A DNA stretch of 34,173 nt. It comes from Celeribacter halophilus (GTDB taxonomy: Bacteria > Pseudomonadota > Alphaproteobacteria > Rhodobacterales > Rhodobacteraceae). A program made the position numbers and the translations under genes. The stretch covers positions 1 through 34,173 of the forward strand of contig NZ_FORY01000023.1 of the NCBI RefSeq assembly GCF_900114135.1, written 5' to 3'. Positions 7,412 through 15,529 of the stretch are shown in pieces; the first letter of the stretch is position 1, and each line of letters begins with the position of its first letter. Under the pieces are notes generated by a model, which was not told the origin of the DNA, searched no databases, and was given only the letters and a program-made list of their open reading frames with translations.

Positions 7412-8611
7412 TTAGACGGCTTCAAGCGCAATCGCGATGCCCTGACCAACGCCGATACACATCGTTGACAGCGATTTTTCGCCTGGCTTCAGTTCCAGCA
7501 TCGCCGTCCCAGTGATCCTCGCTCCGGACATGCCCAAGGGATGACCTAGGGCAATCGCTCCCCCGTTCGGATTTACGCGCGGGTCGTCGTCTGCAATGCC
7601 AAGATCGCGCAGCGTTGCAAGACCCTGCGAGGCGAAAGCTTCATTGAGTTCGATCACCGCGAAGTCCTCTTGTTTGAGTCCCAAACGTGCCATCAACTTT
7701 TTAGATGCCGGTGCCGGACCAAAGCCCATTATGCGAGGCGGAACACCTGCGGCCGCGCCGCCAAGAACTTTGGCTATGGGTTTCAGACCATGCCTTTCGG
7801 CCGCTGCTTTCGAGGCAAGAACCAGAGCCGCCGCCCCATCATTTACACCAGAAGAGTTTCCGGCCGTGACGGTTCCGTTGGCTTTGACAAAAGTCTGGAG
7901 TTTGCTCAGTGCTTCAATGGTCGTTGACGGGCGCGGGTGCTCATCTTCCCGAACCACAATCGGATCGCCTTTGCGTTGCGGGATCGTCACCGGCACGATT
8001 TCTCTTACCAAGCGCCCGTTCGCCATCGCTTCGCTCGCTTTCTGCTGGGAGCGGAGCGCAAAGAGGTCCTGATCCTCACGCGAGATGTTGAAGTCTTCAG
8101 CGACATTCTCAGCGGTTTCCGGCATGGAATCGACACCGAATTGCGCCAACATCTGCTTGTTGACGAAGCGCCAGCCGATCGTGGTGTCATAGACCGCATT
8201 CGCGCGGGAAAAGGCGGTTTCCGCTTTCGGCATAACAAAGGGTGCGCGGGACATGCTTTCCACACCCCCCGCAATGATCAGATCGGCCTCACCCGCTTTG
8301 ATCGCGCGGGCGGCGGTGATGATTGCATCCATGCCCGACCCGCAAAGGCGGTTCATTGTCGTGCCCGACGCAGTCTCGGGATAACCCGCCAGCAACAAGG
8401 ACATACGGGCCACGTTGCGGTTGTCTTCGCCTGCCTGGTTTGCGCATCCAAAGATTATGTCGTCGATGGCTGACAGATCCATTGACGGGTTGCGTTCGGC
8501 CAGAGCCTTTAGAGGAATTGCGCCGAGATCGTCGGGTCGCACGGATGACAGGGCGCCGCCATAACGGCCAACGGGGGTTCGGATATAGTCACAGATATAT
8601 ACGTCAGTCAT
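7412..8611 (-). CDS. pcaF: Beta-ketoadipyl-CoA thiolase
   Basis: This 399-residue protein is a type I thiolase that cleaves beta-ketoadipyl-CoA to succinyl-CoA and acetyl-CoA, the last step of the beta-ketoadipate pathway. Catalytic residues are visible: Cys90 (NRLCGSGMDA), His357 (GGAIALGHPLGMSGAR) and Cys385 (TMCIGVGQG), with NEAFA at 323-327. The length is normal. It is last in the minus-strand order pcaI-pcaJ-pcaF; its ATG overlaps the end of pcaJ by four bases, indicating coupled translation. The assignment to the beta-ketoadipate thiolase rather than a generic acetyl-CoA acetyltransferase rests on the linked CoA-transferase subunits and regulator. Confidence 0.95.
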   Translation of the reverse strand: MTDVYICDYIRTPVGRYGGALSSVRPDDLGAIPLKALAERNPSMDLSAIDDIIFGCANQAGEDNRNVARMSLLLAGYPETASGTTMNRLCGSGMDAIITAARAIKAGEADLIIAGGVESMSRAPFVMPKAETAFSRANAVYDTTIGWRFVNKQMLAQFGVDSMPETAENVAEDFNISREDQDLFALRSQQKASEAMANGRLVREIVPVTIPQRKGDPIVVREDEHPRPSTTIEALSKLQTFVKANGTVTAGNSSGVNDGAAALVLASKAAAERHGLKPIAKVLGGAAAGVPPRIMGFGPAPASKKLMARLGLKQEDFAVIELNEAFASQGLATLRDLGIADDDPRVNPNGGAIALGHPLGMSGARITGTAMLELKPGEKSLSTMCIGVGQGIAIALEAV

Positions 8612-9303
8612 TTCAGGTTCTCCGGTACGGTCAGGTCAGCCACATCGCCGTCGATGTGGAGAGTTGCACCCGTCACCGCTTGCAGTTCGTCCATGGAAAT
8701 TGCGGGAAGTTTCTCGCGCAGGATGAACTTCCCTTCGCTGACATCGAGCACAGCCAGAGAAGTGTAAACGCGGGTCACGCACCCCACTCCGGTGAGCGGG
8801 AAGGTGCACTGTTCCACCAGTTTCGGCTCGCCCTTTTTGGTTATGTGGTCTGTTACCACAGCAACGCGTTTTGCCCCGTGGACGAGGTCCATGGCCCCAC
8901 CGACGGCAGGTACGCCTTTAGAGCCGACGCGCCAGTTGGCAAGATCGCCATTCGGCGCAACCTGATAGGCTCCCAATACAGCAAGATCGAGATGACCGCC
9001 GCGGACCATGGCGAAACTGTCGGCATGGTGGAAAAACGAGGCGCCTGGATTGAGCGTGATCGCTTTTTTCCCGGCGTTAATAAGATCCCAGTCCTCTTCT
9101 CCCTCGGCAGGTGCTTTGCCAAAACCCAACACACCGTTTTCAGTGTGGTAAGTGACATCGCGTCCTTCAGGCTGGAACTTGGCGATCATTTCGGGGAAGC
9201 CGATACCAAGGTTCACATAGGAGCCGTCATCAATATCCTGAGCGGCGCGCCATGCGATCTGCGCATTGGACAGTTTGTCTTCCATAATGTTGAAATTGGA
9301 CAT
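8608..9303 (-). CDS. pcaJ: 3-oxoadipate CoA-transferase subunit B
   Basis: This 231-residue protein is the beta subunit of a class I CoA-transferase that moves CoA from succinyl-CoA to 3-oxoadipate. The catalytic glutamate is Glu55 in YHTENGVLGFG, and a conserved glycine-rich segment NLGIGFPEMI precedes it. The length is normal. The start ATG shares a base with the pcaI stop at 9303, and the end overlaps pcaF by four bases, so the three genes form a tight operon. Closely related succinyl-CoA:acetoacetate transferases (ScoB/AtoA) look alike, but the adjoining thiolase and IclR regulator favour the 3-oxoadipate assignment. Confidence 0.93.
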   Translation of the reverse strand: MSNFNIMEDKLSNAQIAWRAAQDIDDGSYVNLGIGFPEMIAKFQPEGRDVTYHTENGVLGFGKAPAEGEEDWDLINAGKKAITLNPGASFFHHADSFAMVRGGHLDLAVLGAYQVAPNGDLANWRVGSKGVPAVGGAMDLVHGAKRVAVVTDHITKKGEPKLVEQCTFPLTGVGCVTRVYTSLAVLDVSEGKFILREKLPAISMDELQAVTGATLHIDGDVADLTVPENLK

Positions 9304-10022
9304 CAGTAGACCACTCCTGTGCGCACGAGAACTTCTTCCTGTTCAGGCTCGGAGACCTGAACGATTGCATCGACAAAAATGCCCGGGGTGACAACCTGTT
9401 GCGGGTCGATGGATCTCGTCTCGACCAACTCGGCGACCTGAGCGATGGTTTTTTCGGCCGCCATAGCCATCAGCGGGTTAAAATTACGCGCCGCCATGCG
9501 GTAGGTCATATTTCCCACAACATCGCCTTTTTCACCCTTGATGAGTGCGAAGTCTGCTTTCAGCCAACGTTCGCGAACATACATCTTGCCGTCGAATTCT
9601 TCGGTGGGTTTCCCCTCGGCCAACTCAGTTCCGAATGAGGTCGGCGTGTAAAACGCGGGAATACCCGCACCCGCAGCGCGAATGCGCTCGGCCAACGTCC
9701 CCTGCGGCACCAGATCCAGTTCAATCTCGCCAGCGAGGAATTTTTCATTAAAAGCTTCGGCGTTGGAACTGCGCGGGAAGGAGCAGACCATTTTTTTGAC
9801 CATGCCCGCCTTGATCATCGCAGCGATGCCAATAAAGCCATTGCCTGCGTTATTGTTGATCACAGTAAGGTTTTTCGGGCTGCCCGTAGCGCGAAAACGG
9901 TCGATCAAGGCGTGAATCAACTCGATCGGAGCGCCGGACCCTCCGAAGCCGCCGATCATCACGTCAGCGTCGTCCGGAATATCTGCGACGGCCTCAGCAA
10001 CAGAAGAGATCGTTTTATCCAT
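9303..10022 (-). CDS. pcaI: 3-oxoadipate CoA-transferase subunit A
   Basis: This 239-residue protein is the alpha subunit partner of PcaJ. The family glycine-rich loop GGFGGSGAP lies near residues 24-32. The ATG at 10022 is chosen because a GGAGGAC site lies just upstream; an earlier in-frame start at 10079 would add 19 residues without family similarity. It is the first gene of the minus-strand pcaIJF operon and is divergent from pcaR, with operator-like repeats between them. Together PcaI and PcaJ activate 3-oxoadipate for thiolysis by PcaF. Confidence 0.93.
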   Translation of the reverse strand: MDKTISSVAEAVADIPDDADVMIGGFGGSGAPIELIHALIDRFRATGSPKNLTVINNNAGNGFIGIAAMIKAGMVKKMVCSFPRSSNAEAFNEKFLAGEIELDLVPQGTLAERIRAAGAGIPAFYTPTSFGTELAEGKPTEEFDGKMYVRERWLKADFALIKGEKGDVVGNMTYRMAARNFNPLMAMAAEKTIAQVAELVETRSIDPQQVVTPGIFVDAIVQVSEPEQEEVLVRTGVVY

Positions 10023-10082
10023 AATGTCCTCCAAATCACGGTTATGATTTAGGCTTGTGTCGCAAAGGCTGCGAGTCATTTT

Positions 10083-10136
10083 GTGCGCATATTGACATTT
10101 GTTCGTATTTCGATGATTTTCGTGCGTATTATGAAC
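10083..10136. promoter_or_regulatory. PcaR/PcaU-type operator repeats between pcaI and pcaR
   Basis: Three related elements lie in tandem: GTGCGCATATTGAC at 10083-10096, GTTCGTATTTCG at 10101-10112 and GTGCGTATTATGAAC at 10122-10136. The last has the same GTGCG-N6-GAAC layout as the GTTCGATAATCGCAC site I recall for PcaR in Pseudomonas (read on the other strand). It overlaps the pcaR start codon, which suggests autorepression. Confidence 0.55.
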
Positions 10137-10886
10137 AAATCGTCTGATACCATTTCATCCTTGGCGAAGGGGCTGCGCGTCCTCGAATGCTTCGGAGCCG
10201 AGACGCCCAAGCTCTCGATTACGGATGTCTCCAAAGCAACGGGGCTTGATCGCGCAACATCGCGGCGATGTCTTTTGACGCTACATGCTGAAGGATATGC
10301 GGACTATGACGGCAAGTTTTTTACTCTGACGCCGCGTACTTTGCGGCTGGGCATGGGGGCGATCTCTTCACTGCCACTACCGCAAATTGTGCAACCCTGG
10401 CTGGACCAGCTTACTGAACAAATCGGGCAAAGCTGTTCCGTGTCGATCTTAGACGGGACCGAAATCGTCTATCTCGCGCGCGCCGCCCAAAAACGTGTGA
10501 TGTCCATCGGCCTCATGCCAGGATCACGATTGCCGGCTCATTGCACCTCTATGGGGCGTATTTTGCTAGGCGCGTTGCCTTATATAAAGGCGCAAGAAAT
10601 TGTCGAATCCTCAGATCTTTCGCCGCGCACAAGATTTAGCCTCACGGACCCCGACACAATTATGCAGCGCATCAAAGAAGCTCATGATCAAGGTTACGCA
10701 CTTATAGACCAGGAGGTAGAAATCGGGTTGCGTTCGATTGCTGTGCCACTCTTTGACGGGCGCGGGAACACCGTTGCCGCGCTTAATACCGGTATGGCTG
10801 CGACGCAAGATGATGTGGCCACACTGGTGCCGCGCTACCTGCCCAACCTGTTGCAAGTGCAAGCCGGCCTGCGCCGCTTGCTGTAA
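10131..10886 (+). CDS. pcaR: IclR family regulator of the beta-ketoadipate genes
   Basis: From the ATG at 10131 the protein is 251 residues, normal for IclR regulators. An N-terminal winged helix (SSLAKGLRVLECFG, then TDVSKATGLDRATSRRCLLTL) is followed by the IclR effector domain, with the conserved segments GSRLPAHCTSMGRILL and DQEVEIGLRSIAVPLF. An upstream GTG-type extension from 10083 would add 16 residues that run through the operator repeats and is rejected. PcaR/PcaU-type members respond to beta-ketoadipate or protocatechuate and control pca genes. The divergent placement beside pcaI supports this role. PobR-like function is the main alternative but no pobA is nearby. Confidence 0.85.
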   Translation: MNKSSDTISSLAKGLRVLECFGAETPKLSITDVSKATGLDRATSRRCLLTLHAEGYADYDGKFFTLTPRTLRLGMGAISSLPLPQIVQPWLDQLTEQIGQSCSVSILDGTEIVYLARAAQKRVMSIGLMPGSRLPAHCTSMGRILLGALPYIKAQEIVESSDLSPRTRFSLTDPDTIMQRIKEAHDQGYALIDQEVEIGLRSIAVPLFDGRGNTVAALNTGMAATQDDVATLVPRYLPNLLQVQAGLRRLL

Positions 10887-11013
10887 TAGGCATGGGCTGC
10901 GCACACCTCGCACATTTAGCCATAAAATCTATCTAGTAAAGTAGGTTGCAGATGGCTTTTCTCGACGGGGCGATATATTATAAAATCAAATAAGAATTTG
11001 GGAGTTATTTCAT

Positions 11014-11910
11014 ATGTTGCTGCTTCGACATTATGAGGTGTTGGTCGTTCTAGCAGAAGAATTGCACTTCGGTCGGGCTGCGGAAAGACTGAAGATTTCT
11101 CAACCACAATTGACACAGCAGCTCAAGCAAATGGAAGAACTTATCGGTACAATCCTGTTCGAACGCAATCGCCGAAATGTCAGTTTATCTCCGGCCGGCC
11201 GCATTCTTTTACCTGAAGCACGCGCAGTTCTACGTCAGTCCGTTAGAGCAGAGAAAATAGCGATGCGCGCAGGCCGGGGCGTCATCGGAGAGCTTGCTTT
11301 GGGCTACATCGGGGCTGCGGCTTATAATGGAGTTTTGACTCGCTTACTCCGGCAATTTCGAGAGAAAGCACCGGACACCCAACTTACTCTCACATTGATG
11401 GATCTGGATCAGCAAATTCCTGAAGTTTCCACAGGAAACCTTGATGCCGGGGTAGTTCGCTTGCCCTATCCCGATTGCCCCGGCAATGTGGCGTTTCACA
11501 CATTATGTGAAGAGCGCCTTTGGGTTGCCTTGCCGATTGAACATTATCTCGCTCAAGATGGAGTTACTGTTCGACTCTCTGATCTGAAGCACGAGCAATT
11601 TATCGCAACCCACTTGCCGCCCAGTACTGGGTTCGCGGCATCACTTCATAATGCGTGTGCGCAAGCGAGTATTACACCAAACATCGTCTATCGATCACCC
11701 CAGTTTGCATCCATTGTCAGTCTGGTTGCTGCAGGTCTCGGTGTGGCGATCACGCCTGCATCAATCCAAAATGTAAGTATCCCAGATGTCATCTATAAAC
11801 CGCTGACCGATACTGAAGTAACGGCCAACATTTCTCTCGTATATCGGGAGACACATGAAAGCCCTGCTCTCGATCTTTTTCTCTCATGTTTGGATGGAAA
11901 TCCAGCTTAA
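11014..11910 (+). CDS. LysR family transcriptional regulator (CatM/CatR-like)
   Basis: This 298-residue protein has the standard LysR layout. The N-terminal helix-turn-helix includes AEELHFGRAAERLKISQPQL and is followed by LFERNRRNVSLSPAGRILL. A periplasmic-binding-like effector domain starts near residue 90. The N-terminal wording is close to that of regulators of muconate and benzoate catabolism. It is followed at once by the PcaD-like hydrolase, whose ribosome site overlaps this gene's stop, so the two are co-transcribed. The upstream 127 bases are AT-rich and are the likely place for T-N11-A binding sites. It may also control the minus-strand atoE-catC operon, but that is inferred. Confidence 0.85.
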   Translation: MLLLRHYEVLVVLAEELHFGRAAERLKISQPQLTQQLKQMEELIGTILFERNRRNVSLSPAGRILLPEARAVLRQSVRAEKIAMRAGRGVIGELALGYIGAAAYNGVLTRLLRQFREKAPDTQLTLTLMDLDQQIPEVSTGNLDAGVVRLPYPDCPGNVAFHTLCEERLWVALPIEHYLAQDGVTVRLSDLKHEQFIATHLPPSTGFAASLHNACAQASITPNIVYRSPQFASIVSLVAAGLGVAITPASIQNVSIPDVIYKPLTDTEVTANISLVYRETHESPALDLFLSCLDGNPA

Positions 11911-11921
11911 AGGAGCCCTCT

Positions 11922-12701
11922 TTGACCTACGAAATGTTCACTGCCCTTGATGGAGTTTATCATAGCTATCGGCGCGCTTCCGAAAATGCTCCGACTTTGG
12001 TTTTCGCAAACTCATTGGGAACCGACTTAAGAGTTTGGGACCGGGTTATTAATCAACTTCCTGAGCAGTGGGGTATTTTGCGACAGGATAAGCGCGGGCA
12101 TGGATTGAGCACCGCATGCGACGAAATGAGTATCGAAACATTGGCAGATGATGTTGAGGTTTTGCTGGATCACTATGGCATCAGTTCTTTTGTCGGCATA
12201 GGTCTTTCAGTGGGAGGGTTAATCATGCAGAGACTTGCCCTTCGGCGCGATACAGCTATGAGCCATCTAGTATTGGCGGATACTGCAGCAAAGATTGGAA
12301 CACCAGAAATGTGGAATCAACGTATCAATACGGTGCGGTCTGAAGGCATTTCTTCTATCAAAACCGCCATACTATCCCGCTGGTTTGCTCCTACCTATCA
12401 GAAGACCCAAGATTTTACGATGTGGGAGGCGATGCTCGAGCGCACGCCAGATGAAGGCTATGCTCAAGTCTGTGTTGCAATTCGCGATGCGGACTATCGC
12501 GCAGACTTGGGTCAGATCACTCAACCGACGCTTGTTGTTGTTGGCGCAGAAGATAGTTCTACGCCGCCAGAACTTGTCGAAGAAATGGCACATAATCTCC
12601 CATCATCGGTGTTTCATAAAATTAACCACGCAGGCCATTTGCCTTGCGTTGAACAACCCGCCGCTTTCGTAGATTTACTTCATCAACATTTAGCCACTTG
12701 A
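11922..12701 (+). CDS. pcaD: 3-oxoadipate enol-lactonase-like alpha/beta hydrolase
   Basis: From the TTG at 11922 the protein is 259 residues, matching PcaD. This start has AAAGGAG 6 bases upstream, overlapping the LysR stop. The alpha/beta-hydrolase triad is visible: Ser96 in GLSVG, Asp211 in VVGAEDSSTPP and His239 in NHAGHLPCVEQP. RQDKRGHGLS near residues 54-63 is also typical of the family. PcaD hydrolyses beta-ketoadipate enol-lactone to beta-ketoadipate, the substrate of the nearby CoA-transferase. Because a muconolactone isomerase lies in the convergent operon, this pairing makes biochemical sense. A related lactonase with another substrate cannot be excluded. Confidence 0.8.
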   Translation: MTYEMFTALDGVYHSYRRASENAPTLVFANSLGTDLRVWDRVINQLPEQWGILRQDKRGHGLSTACDEMSIETLADDVEVLLDHYGISSFVGIGLSVGGLIMQRLALRRDTAMSHLVLADTAAKIGTPEMWNQRINTVRSEGISSIKTAILSRWFAPTYQKTQDFTMWEAMLERTPDEGYAQVCVAIRDADYRADLGQITQPTLVVVGAEDSSTPPELVEEMAHNLPSSVFHKINHAGHLPCVEQPAAFVDLLHQHLAT

Positions 12702-12718
12702 AGCCATTGAGTAGATCA

Positions 12719-12744
12719 AAAGGCCGCCATATTAGGCGGCCTTT
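12719..12744. terminator. Bidirectional intrinsic terminator
   Basis: A 10-bp stem (AAGGCCGCC with its complement) with a 6-base loop, flanked by A-rich sequence on the left and T-rich on the right, lies between the convergent pcaD-like and SDR genes. It would work in both directions. Confidence 0.85.
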
Positions 12745-12773
12745 CATATTGTACTTATATGCCTGAAATATGA

Positions 12774-13490
12774 TCAGCCGACCGTTACGCCACCACATAC
12801 AAAAAGTGTCTGCCCAGTTACAAAACCGGCTTGCGGCGCACAGAAAAACGATACGGCATTTGCAACATCCTCACCTGTGCCGAGCCGTTTTACGGGAACA
12901 TTTTCGATAATTTCCAGCGTGTTTGGAGCATCGGGTGGGTTGTTCTTCCAGAATGCGTCAGTCGCGATGGGACCCGGTGCAACACAGTTCACCGTTACCT
13001 TATGATGGCCCAGTTCCAATGCCCACGTGCGTGCCATGGACTGTGCTGCGCCCTTGGTCGCAGAGTATAGTGTACGCTCGCTTTTCCCTTTGGTCACTCG
13101 ACTCGTGTTCATCACGATTCTTCCTCCGCCAAGCTGTTTCATTTTAGGCAAAAAGGCTTGTGTGCAGATAATGGAAGGTCGCAAATTAACATGCATTAGT
13201 GTATCAAAATCCGCTAGTGATACGTCTTCAAGAAGAGCTGGTTTCACGATTCCCACGTTATTTACAAGGCAATTCACATTTTCATTGTCCGCTATTTCAG
13301 AGCAAAGTTCATGGGTCGCCTCAGCGTCACTCAAATCTATTTGGTAATACTTGTCAGCTTCAAATTCAGGCGGACTTAGATCAAGAACAATTGTGCGGAA
13401 TCCGTCCGTTTTTAAACGTGCGACAATAGCGGCGCCGATTCCCCCGCTGCCGCCAGTGACTATCGCAGTTTGTCGTGTATATGACATCAT
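12774..13490 (-). CDS. Short-chain dehydrogenase/reductase
   Basis: This 238-residue classical SDR has the cofactor loop TGGSGGIG at residues 12-19, LVNNVG at 75-80 (Val in place of the usual Ala), Asn102, Ser130, and the catalytic pair Tyr142 and Lys146 in YSATK. NAD(H) is the likely cofactor, since an aspartate (VLDLS) ends the second strand. It is the last gene of the atoE-YciI-catC-SDR operon; its ATG overlaps the catC stop by four bases. The substrate is unknown; in this setting it may oxidise a hydroxyl group on a ring or ring-opened intermediate. Confidence 0.88.
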   Translation of the reverse strand: MMSYTRQTAIVTGGSGGIGAAIVARLKTDGFRTIVLDLSPPEFEADKYYQIDLSDAEATHELCSEIADNENVNCLVNNVGIVKPALLEDVSLADFDTLMHVNLRPSIICTQAFLPKMKQLGGGRIVMNTSRVTKGKSERTLYSATKGAAQSMARTWALELGHHKVTVNCVAPGPIATDAFWKNNPPDAPNTLEIIENVPVKRLGTGEDVANAVSFFCAPQAGFVTGQTLFVCGGVTVG

Positions 13491-13777
13491 TTGTCGTCCT
13501 CATGCATAGAGGAAGGATGGCGGCATAATGGCATGATGCTGATGTTCATGTAAGGATAGAGAGGTAACCCCATTAAGACTTCATGCAGATGCAAATGATC
13601 CCGGCAGTCAAAAATGCTGACGTTTTCATATTGTCCAGCAACACGCCAAATGTGACGCCAAATACCTTGGCGTTGAAGATCCAGAGAGTAAACTTTTTCG
13701 CGGGCTTTGATTTCCTCAACCGTGGCGGTGTCCATATCTGTTGGGATATTGACAGTCATAGAAACGTGATAGAGCAT
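13487..13777 (-). CDS. catC: Muconolactone delta-isomerase family protein
   Basis: This 96-residue protein has the full length of CatC, which converts muconolactone to beta-ketoadipate enol-lactone and forms decameric barrels. Family features are clear: MLYHVSMTVNIP at the start, the QRQGIWRHIWR helix near residues 35-45, and GLPLYPYMNISIMPLCRHPSS near the end. The start abuts the YciI-like stop and the end overlaps the SDR. No catA (catechol dioxygenase) or catB (muconate cycloisomerase) is in the window, so the lactone source is not shown; it may act on a related lactone instead. The PcaD-like hydrolase opposite is the natural next step. Confidence 0.88.
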   Translation of the reverse strand: MLYHVSMTVNIPTDMDTATVEEIKAREKVYSLDLQRQGIWRHIWRVAGQYENVSIFDCRDHLHLHEVLMGLPLYPYMNISIMPLCRHPSSMHEDDK

Positions 13778-14083
13778 TCAGTCCTCATTTAATGTATTGA
13801 ATCCATTCAGATAAGCTTTTCGCCACCGAGTGACAAATACACGGGCAAACAGACCTTCTTGATAAAACGGGTCTTGCTCAATAAACGATTGAGCGTCTTC
13901 CCTCGTTTCCAAATCCAGAAGATACAATCCACCGCTTGCTGTCTTGCCTTCATCATCAATCTTGGCACCGCAGGCTAGTAGGATGCCTTTATGGGCTTCA
14001 AGATAATCAAGATGCGCGGGACGAATTCGATTGCGCAATTCTGCGCAATCGAATTTGTCATATGTTTCAACCATCCAGGGCAT
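13778..14083 (-). CDS. YciI-like protein
   Basis: This 101-residue protein of the YCII family (ferredoxin-like fold) has a conserved N-terminal RPAHLDYLEAHKGIL with a family histidine, then GGLYLLDLETREDAQSFIEQDPFYQ. YciI relatives include TftG, a dehydrochlorinase acting on a muconate-type compound, so a lyase or isomerase role on a ring-cleavage product is possible. The gene lies 4 bases after atoE and touches catC, and so belongs to the same operon. The family's reaction is not well defined and no specific function is claimed. Confidence 0.85.
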   Translation of the reverse strand: MPWMVETYDKFDCAELRNRIRPAHLDYLEAHKGILLACGAKIDDEGKTASGGLYLLDLETREDAQSFIEQDPFYQEGLFARVFVTRWRKAYLNGFNTLNED

Positions 14084-14087
14084 GTTC

Positions 14088-15419
14088 TTAAGCCCCTGCC
14101 GTCATAAAGCCCCAGATTGATACGGTTCCGAGAAAGACGACCCCAAGGTAGAACAAAATCATAACCATGTATCCCATGAGATGTTTAAGCTTGAGCCCCG
14201 AAATAGCTAGAGCGGGCAGAAGCCAGAAAGGTTGAACCATGTTGGTCCATTGGTCACCGATCTGCACAGCAAGTGCTGTGGCAGGAATGGACGCCCCAAT
14301 TTTCTGCGCCGCGTCCATCATAACCGGCCCTTGAATGACCCACTGTCCTCCACCCGACGGAACAAAAAGGTTGATCAAACCTGCAGAGAAGAAGGATGAG
14401 ATCGGCAATGTCTCTGCGCTGGATATCGATACGAACCAATTCGAGAAGGTAACAATCATTCCTGAACCCGCAAAAATAGCGAGAATGCCCGCGTAGAACG
14501 GGTATTGAATGATAATGCCGCTAACTACTTTGATACCTTCATTGAGTGCCGCAAGGAAACGGCTTGGCGTAACAAAGAGCGTCATTCCCAAAAATAGAAA
14601 AAGCAGGTTGATGAAGTTCAACGTAACACTGCCACCCTTAAAAAGGTAAAGCGCAACGTAGAACAGCCCAAACAGCCCCATACCAATACCGAGAATTCTT
14701 GAGTGGTTCAGCCGTTCTGCAAAAGTTAGTTCTTTGATGTCCGGCTCCGCCACTGGAAGCTCTGGCTCCGGATGCGCCTCAATCACATCCATCGAGTTTC
14801 TTGGATGCAACATTGCGTTAAAAAAGGGCAACGTCACCAAAATTATAAGGTTCATAGTGATGATGTAGGGAGAAAAAATCGTCTCGTTGAGTGATACAAG
14901 GCCGATAATGTCCTCCATGAAATGGCCCGGTGTGTTCAGTAGAAGTGGGACAGAGCCAGACAGGCCGACGCCGTAGACCGCAAACCCAGAATAGCCTGCC
15001 GCAATCACGAGCGGATAGTGCAAGCCTTTAACTTTACGTCCAAGTTTTTGTGCAATAAGTGTCCCGATTACGAGGCCAAAACCCCAATTCATCCAACTGC
15101 CGATACCGCCAACCATAGTTGCGACGACAACTGCTGTGCGTGGTGAGTGGACTCCCTTGATCAGGAAATCCATCAGTTTGTCGATAGCAGGTGTTCTCGC
15201 CACTATATATCCGGCCAGCAAAATGATCGTCATCTGCATGGTGAACGCCAGCAAGTTCCAAAAGCCATCGCCCCAATAGGTCGTGACCTCAATGAAACTA
15301 GACCCTTGCGAGAGCATGGCAAAGGCCACTGTCAAAGCCGTGAGAATGATAGCCACAACCAATGGGTCAGGCATATAACGGCTCACGATCCGCGTGAAAA
15401 AATTCGCAATTGAATTCAA
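14088..15419 (-). CDS. AtoE-family short-chain fatty acid transporter
   Basis: The protein is about 443 residues with around twelve hydrophobic segments throughout and belongs to the AtoE/short-chain fatty acid transporter family (TIGR00366). Recognisable stretches are MPDPLVVAIILTALTVA, GGIGSWMNWGFGLVIG and LFVPSGGGQWVIQGPV. A TTG at 15419 follows an AGGGAGGA site; the longer frame from 15434 would include that site and is less likely. It sits in the inner membrane and probably takes up a small carboxylate. As the first gene of the catC operon it is a good candidate importer for the pathway substrate, which might be acetoacetate-like or a small lactone acid. Confidence 0.85.
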   Translation of the reverse strand: MNSIANFFTRIVSRYMPDPLVVAIILTALTVAFAMLSQGSSFIEVTTYWGDGFWNLLAFTMQMTIILLAGYIVARTPAIDKLMDFLIKGVHSPRTAVVVATMVGGIGSWMNWGFGLVIGTLIAQKLGRKVKGLHYPLVIAAGYSGFAVYGVGLSGSVPLLLNTPGHFMEDIIGLVSLNETIFSPYIITMNLIILVTLPFFNAMLHPRNSMDVIEAHPEPELPVAEPDIKELTFAERLNHSRILGIGMGLFGLFYVALYLFKGGSVTLNFINLLFLFLGMTLFVTPSRFLAALNEGIKVVSGIIIQYPFYAGILAIFAGSGMIVTFSNWFVSISSAETLPISSFFSAGLINLFVPSGGGQWVIQGPVMMDAAQKIGASIPATALAVQIGDQWTNMVQPFWLLPALAISGLKLKHLMGYMVMILFYLGVVFLGTVSIWGFMTAGA

Positions 15420-15434
15420 AGTATCCTCCCTCAA

Positions 15435-15529
15435 TGGAGCTCCTCACTCCATTATTTTCTCTGTGATATGATTTACTAATCACTAAACTTAACTTATATT
15501 GTCAACGAATAAATTTGGAGGAGGTGAGC
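15435..15529. promoter_or_regulatory. Divergent promoter region, atoE operon and HAD-cyclase pair
   Basis: AT-rich gap of about 95 bases. For the plus strand, TTTACT at 15472-15477 and TATATT at 15495-15500 are spaced by 17 bases, a plausible sigma-70 promoter. An imperfect 16-bp palindrome (TTTACTAATCACTAAA, 15472-15487) overlaps the -35 and could be an operator. For the minus strand, TTGACA (15500-15505) is seen but no good -10. Confidence 0.45.

Noticed and set aside
8323-9309. 328-codon plus-strand open frame
   Set aside because: It lies antisense to pcaF and pcaJ, has no ribosome site, and its peptide has the low-complexity look of a shadow of GC-rich coding DNA.
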